Part shown: in pieces, positions 1 to 4,047 of the stretch
Numbering within the stretch: the first letter of the stretch is position 1
How the letters are laid out: the number at the start of each line of letters is the position of its first letter
Source: JBAYNS01 sp041678625
GTDB lineage: Bacteria; Patescibacteriota; Gracilibacteria; Peribacterales; Peribacteraceae
Assembly (NCBI GenBank): GCA_041678625.1
Contig: JBAYNS010000074.1
Coordinates: 1 to 6,125, forward strand
Direction of reading: 5' to 3'
Length of the DNA: 6,125 nt
The notes under the pieces: generated by a model
The model's database searches: none
What the model was told of the DNA's origin: nothing
The model's input: only the letters and a program-made list of their open reading frames with translations
Program-made: the position numbers and the translations under genes

Positions 1-255
1 GGTTTGTCTCTTTCTATTGGCCACAATGACGGCACCAGTTACCGCGCGGCATATAGGAACATCTCTCTTGGGAGAATAGATCCTCTGGGGTCTATACCGA
101 CAACAGTCCCAACACTTCCTGCAAGTACGGTCCAACCTCCGGTGGCGACAAATGGAAATTTGAGCCAGGTTGGCGGAGGTCTGGTGACGGGTTCCGTACT
201 TTTGAGTGGAGCAGCTCTTGGCTGGTTGCGCTCGCGGCGCAGGAAAATCGTATAG
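1..255 (+). CDS. C-terminal end of a membrane-anchored surface-type protein (5' partial)
   Basis: The reading frame is open from the first base of the window, so this is the tail of a gene that begins upstream. The TTG at base 4 is not a credible start. The 84 visible codons end at TAG (253-255). The visible part has three zones: a polar segment, a linker rich in Pro, Thr and Val (about residues 32-50), and a Gly-rich hydrophobic segment (LVTGSVLLSGAALGWL) followed at once by a basic tail, RSRRRKIV. A hydrophobic helix plus a terminal Arg/Lys cluster is the usual layout of a C-terminal membrane anchor with the bulk of the protein outside the cell. The short string LPAST in the linker resembles a sortase motif but is not LPxTG and lies too far from the helix. 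The family cannot be named from this fragment. A short 40-base gap separates it from the next gene, so co-transcription is plausible. Confidence 0.65.
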   Translation, partial: GLSLSIGHNDGTSYRAAYRNISLGRIDPLGSIPTTVPTLPASTVQPPVATNGNLSQVGGGLVTGSVLLSGAALGWLRSRRRKIV

Positions 256-295
256 GTGACAATAAAGAGTGGTTGTGGTAGAGTAATCCGCTTTT

Positions 296-1135
296 ATGCG
301 TCTTCTTTTTTCTACTGCATTCTTGGCCATTGCGGGAGCCCTTGTACTGATTGCCCATGAAATCTGGTTTCTACCAGATGGGCGCCTGCATGTACGGGTT
401 TTAGATGTACAGCAGGGTGATTCCATTCTTCTTCAAAGCCCATCGGGCAAACAAGTTCTTGTAGATGGAGGACCGGACTTGAGTACGCTCGAATACTTAG
501 GAAAATATATGCCATTTTTTGATCGCAGTATTGATCTGGTTATCCTCACGCACCCGCACGACGATCATATTGCAGCACTTCCGGAGATCTTACGACGCTA
601 TTCTGTAGGTGCTTTGCTCCTTGCGGGAACAAGGAGTGAAACCCCCCGGTACCTGGCCCTTTTGGAAGAGGCGTCTCAACGCCATGTCCCGATCATCTTT
701 GCAGATCCCGCACAGGATATTGCTCTGGGTGACGGTACGGTTTTGGATATCCTCTGGCCGGATACCCAAGCCACACAAGATAAGAATCCTAACAACGCCT
801 CTGTTGTCATTCGTGTTCTCTCTGCGCAGGAGACTGTCCTTCTAAGCGGAGATATTGAGGAGCCAGCAGAGAATGCATTGCTGGCAAGTGGCGCCGACGT
901 GCGTGCTGAGTTTTTCAAAATGCCACACCACGGAAGTGACACTTCGTCTTCCACGGGTTTTCTCCTGGCAATCAATCCGCAGGAAGCATTCCTCTCTGTG
1001 GGGAAAGAAAATTCCTTTGGGCATCCCCGCCCCTCTACCCTTGCGCGTTATTCTCACTTTGGCATCCCTCTCCACTCCACCGCACAAGAAGGAACACTCT
1101 CTGTTCTCCCATCTCCACTAGGACAAGAAAGGTGA
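296..1135 (+). CDS. Stand-alone ComEC/Rec2-type MBL-fold hydrolase with N-terminal membrane helix
   Basis: This 279-residue protein matches the C-terminal metallo-beta-lactamase domain of the competence protein ComEC/Rec2, without the ComEC channel domain. Residues 3-22 are strongly hydrophobic behind Arg2, which suggests a signal anchor or signal peptide with the catalytic domain outside the membrane. The fold's motifs are all present: DVQQGDS near residue 37 (DVGQGDA-like), VDGGP, the metal-binding HxHxDH at H86-P-H88-D-D90-H91, GDIEEP with D186, PHHGS with H211/H212, and GHP with H243. The metal site therefore looks complete. In ComEC this domain is a proposed nuclease that degrades the non-transported DNA strand; for the free-standing form, nuclease or phosphodiesterase activity is inference. 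ATG 296 was chosen because it puts the hydrophobic helix at the N-terminus; no convincing Shine-Dalgarno precedes it. The gene ends in TGA, 46 bases before the next start. The MBL assignment is firm; the substrate is unknown. Confidence 0.88.
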   Translation: MRLLFSTAFLAIAGALVLIAHEIWFLPDGRLHVRVLDVQQGDSILLQSPSGKQVLVDGGPDLSTLEYLGKYMPFFDRSIDLVILTHPHDDHIAALPEILRRYSVGALLLAGTRSETPRYLALLEEASQRHVPIIFADPAQDIALGDGTVLDILWPDTQATQDKNPNNASVVIRVLSAQETVLLSGDIEEPAENALLASGADVRAEFFKMPHHGSDTSSSTGFLLAINPQEAFLSVGKENSFGHPRPSTLARYSHFGIPLHSTAQEGTLSVLPSPLGQER

Positions 1136-1181
1136 GTATTCGCTGTTTCTGAAGCCATTCATAAGGTACTGTTGGTGATCT

Positions 1182-2489
1182 GTGAAAACCCTTGTTCTTA
1201 TCGCCGGACAATCCAAGCGTTTCTGGCCGCTGACCGAGAAAACGCTTTTTCCTCTTTGTGGCACCAACTTGCTGGAATTGACCACTCAGCGCCTTAAGCA
1301 GGCTGGGTGTGAAGATATCATTCTTGTCGGTGGTGCACATAATCTTGCGGATGTTGCTCAACACTATCCGGCCTACCAGACTATCGAACAAAAGGATTTG
1401 AGTTTGGGAATGCGTGGCGCACTTCTAAGTGCTCTGCCTTTGTGTGGTGATGATCCTGTTTTAGTAGTGTGTGCCAATGACATTATCGATCCTGAAGGAT
1501 ATCGCAGTCTTCTTGTCTCCTCCCTGCAACCCAGTGTTGACGGCGCCATGCTCGCTCAGCGCAGAGAGCGATATTTCCCCGGAGGGTATTTGCAATTGGA
1601 GGAAGAACGTATCACCGCAATTATGGAAAAACCAGGAGCAGGTAATGAGCCCAGCGATCTTGTGAACATTGTCGCCCACGTTCATAACGCGCCTGCAAAA
1701 CTTCTTGCGGCGCTAAAGGAGGCTCCTGCCGGGACGGATGACGGTTATGAACAGGCACTCACCAATCTTTTTGGCACTCTGACATATCGTGCGGTTCCTT
1801 ATGAACGATATTGGCAAGCTGTGAAGTACCCCTGGCATTTGCTGGAGCTATTACCACACCTTTTAGGAAACATCGGCGAGCAGTCCATTCATTCGTCTGC
1901 AGTGATTCATCCTTCGGCTGTTATTGATGGACCTGTTGTTTTGGGAGAAGGCGTGCGCGTCTTCCCTCATGCAACGGTTCGCGGCCCCTGCTACATCGGC
2001 CCACACTCCATTGTTGCTAACAATGCTCTTGTGCGTGGTTCAAGTATTGGACCCAATTGTGTAGTGGGATACTCCACCGAAGTGAAAGCGAGCATCTTTG
2101 CGGAGCATGTTTGGACGCATTCCAATTACATTGGCGATAGCATCATCGGTGAAAATGTTTCTTTTGGCGCAGGAAGTATCACTGGAAACTTGCGCCTGGA
2201 TGAAGGAGAAATTTCTTCCGTCGTCCAGGGGGAAAAAGTTTCAACAGGTCTGCATAAGCTTGGTGTTATTGTCGGCCAAGGATGCCGATTTGGAATCCAC
2301 ACCAGTGTGAATCCTGGTGTAAAAGTTGGCGCCGGAACTTTTGTAAACAGCGGCTGCGTACTGACAGAAGATATTCCTGATGGAAGATTTCTCTCTTGGA
2401 AAGATGGAAGCTTGCACAGCACAGAAAATCGCGCATCGGCACCTCTGCCAGCAGAGCGTAATGTTTATAGAGAGGGGATTAAGGGCTAA
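1182..2489 (+). CDS. Bifunctional sugar-1-phosphate nucleotidylyltransferase / amino-sugar acetyltransferase-like protein (ST0452/GlmU type)
   Basis: The 435-residue protein has two domains. Residues 1 to about 225 are a nucleotidylyltransferase fold: N-terminal LVLIAG with R13, PLT at 16-18 and K20; D100 in CANDI; E149-K-P151; and N162. Residues about 238-410 are hexapeptide repeats of a left-handed beta-helix. The C-terminal half resembles the archaeal Sulfolobus ST0452 enzyme more than E. coli GlmU: HSNYIGDSIIG, FGAGSITGNLR, then KLGVIVG and NPGVKVGAG. H313 aligns with the proposed catalytic His of that acetyltransferase. The expected role is cytoplasmic synthesis of UDP-activated amino sugars for peptidoglycan or surface glycans. 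The N-terminal domain is odd: the usual AGxGTR reads AGQSKR (S11, K12), and the W-x-D metal-site region reads WQAVKYPW with A213 for Asp. GTG 1182 is preferred because it begins exactly at the first strand of the fold. GGTGATC just upstream matches the anti-SD but lies only one base from the start. Exact substrates are uncertain. Confidence 0.82.
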   Translation: MKTLVLIAGQSKRFWPLTEKTLFPLCGTNLLELTTQRLKQAGCEDIILVGGAHNLADVAQHYPAYQTIEQKDLSLGMRGALLSALPLCGDDPVLVVCANDIIDPEGYRSLLVSSLQPSVDGAMLAQRRERYFPGGYLQLEEERITAIMEKPGAGNEPSDLVNIVAHVHNAPAKLLAALKEAPAGTDDGYEQALTNLFGTLTYRAVPYERYWQAVKYPWHLLELLPHLLGNIGEQSIHSSAVIHPSAVIDGPVVLGEGVRVFPHATVRGPCYIGPHSIVANNALVRGSSIGPNCVVGYSTEVKASIFAEHVWTHSNYIGDSIIGENVSFGAGSITGNLRLDEGEISSVVQGEKVSTGLHKLGVIVGQGCRFGIHTSVNPGVKVGAGTFVNSGCVLTEDIPDGRFLSWKDGSLHSTENRASAPLPAERNVYREGIKG

Positions 2490-2514
2490 TTCTTAAAGAG
2501 GAAATGTTCTGTGC

Positions 2515-2523
2515 TTATCCACA
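2515..2523 (+). promoter_or_regulatory. DnaA box, perfect consensus (TTATCCACA)
   Basis: Exact match to the high-affinity DnaA box. It begins 26 bases after the stop of the preceding gene. Its TCCACA core faces an inverted TGTGGA at 2529-2534 across a 5-base spacer. Confidence 0.8.
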
Positions 2524-2528
2524 CTCTC

Positions 2529-2537
2529 TGTGGAAAG
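2529..2537 (-). promoter_or_regulatory. Inverted weak DnaA box (CTTTCCACA on the - strand)
   Basis: The + strand reads TGTGGAAAG. Its complement has two mismatches to TTATCCACA. With the perfect box at 2515-2523 it forms a head-to-head pair whose centres are 14 bp apart. Confidence 0.45.
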
Positions 2538-2570
2538 CCCCTAGGGCACTTGCGTCGTTCTTTAGATTAC

Positions 2571-2579
2571 TTATCCACA
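2571..2579 (+). promoter_or_regulatory. DnaA box, perfect consensus (TTATCCACA)
   Basis: Second exact TTATCCACA, in the same orientation as the first and 56 bp downstream of it. It is followed directly by an A/T-rich stretch (2581-2620). Confidence 0.8.
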
Positions 2580-2649
2580 GAAGATTGAGTTTTTGGCTTA
2601 CTATAAACAAAAAATTGCTTGCTCCAGCCGTACACCTCTCCTGGCCTTG

Positions 2650-2669
2650 TTTTCCACAGGTTTTCCACA
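2650..2669 (+). repeat. Tandem pair of near-consensus DnaA boxes
   Basis: TTTTCCACA occurs at 2650-2658 and again at 2661-2669, one mismatch from TTATCCACA each. The same-orientation copies start 11 bp apart, about one helical turn, which would place two DnaA molecules on the same face of the DNA. Close direct spacing is typical of cooperative DnaA binding sites in bacterial origins. Confidence 0.7.
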
Positions 2670-2710
2670 CCCTCATCACATACAATTTTTGTGCGGTTGT
2701 TTTTTCTTTG

Positions 2711-2730
2711 GGCTTCATTAAGCCATTTTT
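2711..2730 (+). terminator. Weak terminator-like hairpin with T tract
   Basis: GGCTT (2711-2715) and AAGCC (2720-2724) pair around a CATT loop, followed by ATTTTT and, a little further on, another T run. The stem is only 5 bp, weaker than typical intrinsic terminators. If it works it would end transcription coming from the nucleotidylyltransferase gene inside the origin-like region. It could also simply be a hairpin of the origin. Confidence 0.35.
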
Positions 2731-2757
2731 CTGTTTTTTATGCAGAGATTACTGTAC

Positions 2758-2766
2758 CTCTCCACA
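2758..2766 (+). promoter_or_regulatory. Weak DnaA-box-like site (CTCTCCACA)
   Basis: It keeps the TCCACA core but has two mismatches in the first three bases. It lies in the same orientation as the other boxes and is the one nearest the AT-rich segment before dnaN. On its own it would not be called; the cluster makes it plausible. Confidence 0.35.
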
Positions 2767-2847
2767 GGATATGTCATCATTATTCCCTAAAGAAAAAGGT
2801 ATCACTACGATGACGAATTGTTTATATTTAAACTCTCTTTTCTTTTC

Positions 2848-2853
2848 TATAAT
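2848..2853 (+). promoter_or_regulatory. -10 element of a dnaN promoter, predicting a leaderless transcript
   Basis: A perfect TATAAT lies with its last base 7 bases before the dnaN start codon's first base at 2860/2861. Transcription usually starts about 6-8 bases after the -10 hexamer, which puts the start at or next to the A of ATG. No clear TTGACA -35 is visible at 16-18 bp spacing; the region there is TATTTA-like. The hexamer may alternatively be just part of an AT-rich unwinding region. Confidence 0.5.
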
Positions 2854-2860
2854 AGAAAGT

Positions 2861-4018
2861 ATGAAATTCTCATGCCGAACATCTGACCTTCTTCACGCAC
2901 TTCATTTAGTGAGTCGTGCAATTAGTAATCAACAAGCACTTCCTATTCTTGGAAATATTCTTTTTGAAGTGGAAGGAAAGCGCTGTACTGTGAGTGCAAC
3001 CGATTTGGAATTAAGTATTGTAACAAGTTTTACAGCGAGCATTGAAAATGAAGGAGCAATTACCGTACCGGCAAAAGCAATACTCAACTTTGCACAATAT
3101 AACTCAGATGCAGAGGTTCTTTTGGAAACCACCGAGGGGACACAGTTAAAATGTACCTCCAAACAAGCAAAAACAGTGATTGCGGGCGAGGCAGCAACGG
3201 AATACCCCACAATTACCTCTATTGAAAAAGAGGAGTCATTTTCCCTTGATGCAGCACCCCTCTTGGATGCTTTGCACATGGTGACGTTTGCATCGGCGAA
3301 ATCCACACTTCGCCCCGTCCTTTCTGGGGTGTACCTCCGCGCGGAAAAAGGACAACTCATTTTTGTTGCAACAGACAGCTATAGGCTTTCTGAGTACAAG
3401 GCGAAGATGGCTGGCGGAGCCGGTGATATTTCCTGCATCATCCCCGCCAAGGTTCTGGAAGAACTCCGCGCCATTCTAAGCACAAAAAAAGAAGAGAAAG
3501 GGAAAGAAGAGGCAAAGGACGACAAGAAGAAAGAAGCCCCAAAAAAAGTAGATATTACCCTTAGTGCACAACAAATTGAGATCGGCTTTGAAAATACCAA
3601 ACTCCTCTCTCGGCTCATCGAGGGGAAGTTCCCGGATTATCAACAAATCATTCCAAAAGAATCAAAGACCCAAGTTGTTCTCTCTACAAAAGAACTCCTC
3701 ACCACTGTGAAGCGCATGCACTACTTTGCAAAAGAGGTAAACAACAACCTCACTCTCCAAGTCACAAAGAATTCCGTACACATCACCACGCCGCAGACTC
3801 AGGCAGGTAAAGATGAAGCCACGCTACAAACAGATGTAAAAGGAGACAGCAATAAGATTGCATTAAGCTCCTCATACCTTCTAGACTTCCTTGGTCATGT
3901 GGACGACAACACTGTGGAGATGCACATTACTGACAGCATGCATCCGGCAGTGTTCCGCTTACCATCGCGCGCAGAATCTCTTCACCTCATCATGCCGTTG
4001 CGGTTACAAGATGAGTAA
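2861..4018 (+). CDS. dnaN: DNA polymerase III beta subunit (sliding clamp)
   Basis: The 385-residue product is the ring-shaped processivity clamp, which dimerises around DNA and tethers polymerase III and repair factors. It begins MKFSCRTSDLL and continues with LPILGNILFEVEG, aligning with the N-terminus of known beta clamps, which fixes the start at ATG 2861. Further landmarks are TDLELSIV, RPVLSGVYL, TDSYRL at 171-176, GKFPDYQQIIP, and the C-terminal MPLRL (from residue 378), which forms part of the partner-binding cleft. The family is usually about 366-378 residues. The extra length is a charged insert at about 209-229 (10 Lys, 7 Glu/Asp) in domain II, between the helix ending ELRAIL and the strand VDITLS. 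The upstream frame stays open to ATG 2504, and an in-frame ATG lies at 2810, but neither extension looks like clamp sequence. No Shine-Dalgarno fits ATG 2861; the nearby TATAAT suggests leaderless translation. mfd follows after 29 bases. Confidence 0.96.
   Translation: MKFSCRTSDLLHALHLVSRAISNQQALPILGNILFEVEGKRCTVSATDLELSIVTSFTASIENEGAITVPAKAILNFAQYNSDAEVLLETTEGTQLKCTSKQAKTVIAGEAATEYPTITSIEKEESFSLDAAPLLDALHMVTFASAKSTLRPVLSGVYLRAEKGQLIFVATDSYRLSEYKAKMAGGAGDISCIIPAKVLEELRAILSTKKEEKGKEEAKDDKKKEAPKKVDITLSAQQIEIGFENTKLLSRLIEGKFPDYQQIIPKESKTQVVLSTKELLTTVKRMHYFAKEVNNNLTLQVTKNSVHITTPQTQAGKDEATLQTDVKGDSNKIALSSSYLLDFLGHVDDNTVEMHITDSMHPAVFRLPSRAESLHLIMPLRLQDE
3484..3547 (+). repeat. Charged low-complexity insert in dnaN bounded by two A7 tracts
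   Basis: Runs of seven A occur at 3484-3490 and 3541-3547, with starts exactly 57 bp (19 codons) apart. The interval is almost pure purine and encodes a Lys/Glu/Asp-rich stretch (residues about 209-229). The frame is kept across both runs. Such a segment is expected to be a flexible solvent-exposed loop on the clamp. Confidence 0.7.
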
Positions 4019-4047
4019 GAAGGGCTAAAAACGTATGGTAAGAATGA

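Larger units (their letters stand above)
2490..2860. other. Candidate replication origin (oriC) / DnaA-box region upstream of dnaN
   Basis: This 371-base stretch has no convincing gene. It contains two perfect TTATCCACA DnaA boxes, two tandem TTTTCCACA boxes, an inverted near-copy and a weaker fragment. Between and after the boxes lie T-rich and A-rich runs (about 2581-2620, 2684-2740 and 2818-2860; the last is roughly 80% A+T). These could serve as a duplex-unwinding element. A DnaA-box cluster next to dnaN is the classical oriC setting, although dnaA is not adjacent here. The alternative is that the boxes only autoregulate a dnaN promoter. A cumulative GC-skew plot of the whole genome would decide. 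Confidence 0.68.

Noticed and set aside
1..255. LPAST as a sortase (LPxTG) sorting signal
   Set aside because: The motif is not LPxTG and lies over 20 residues before the hydrophobic segment, whereas real sorting signals lie directly before it. A plain C-terminal membrane anchor fits better.
1133..1135. Recoding of TGA as Gly or Trp (as in Gracilibacteria/Absconditabacteria)
   Set aside because: The MBL gene ends in TGA just after its last conserved motifs, and a TGA (4045-4047) lies directly before the mfd start. None of the genes needs an internal TGA read as an amino acid.
2539..2546. CCCTAGGG palindrome near the DnaA boxes
   Set aside because: An isolated 8-bp palindrome with no T tract or second copy; within chance expectation and not assignable to an operator.
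2774..2784. TCATCATTATT as possible DnaA-trio elements
   Set aside because: The trinucleotide periodicity is suggestive, but the triplets do not clearly match the trio consensus on either strand, and the nearest DnaA box is weak.
2810..2860. In-frame ATG 2810 as the dnaN start, with AAAAAGGT upstream as ribosome binding site
   Set aside because: The 17 added residues have no counterpart in beta clamps, whereas ATG 2861 (MKFS...) aligns exactly with the family's N-terminus.
2929..3360. 143-codon open frame on the - strand
   Set aside because: Antisense to conserved dnaN sequence; no start signal or domain supports it.
4019..4047. Intrinsic terminator between dnaN and mfd
   Set aside because: No GC-rich inverted repeat or T tract is present in the 29-base gap; co-transcription is more likely.
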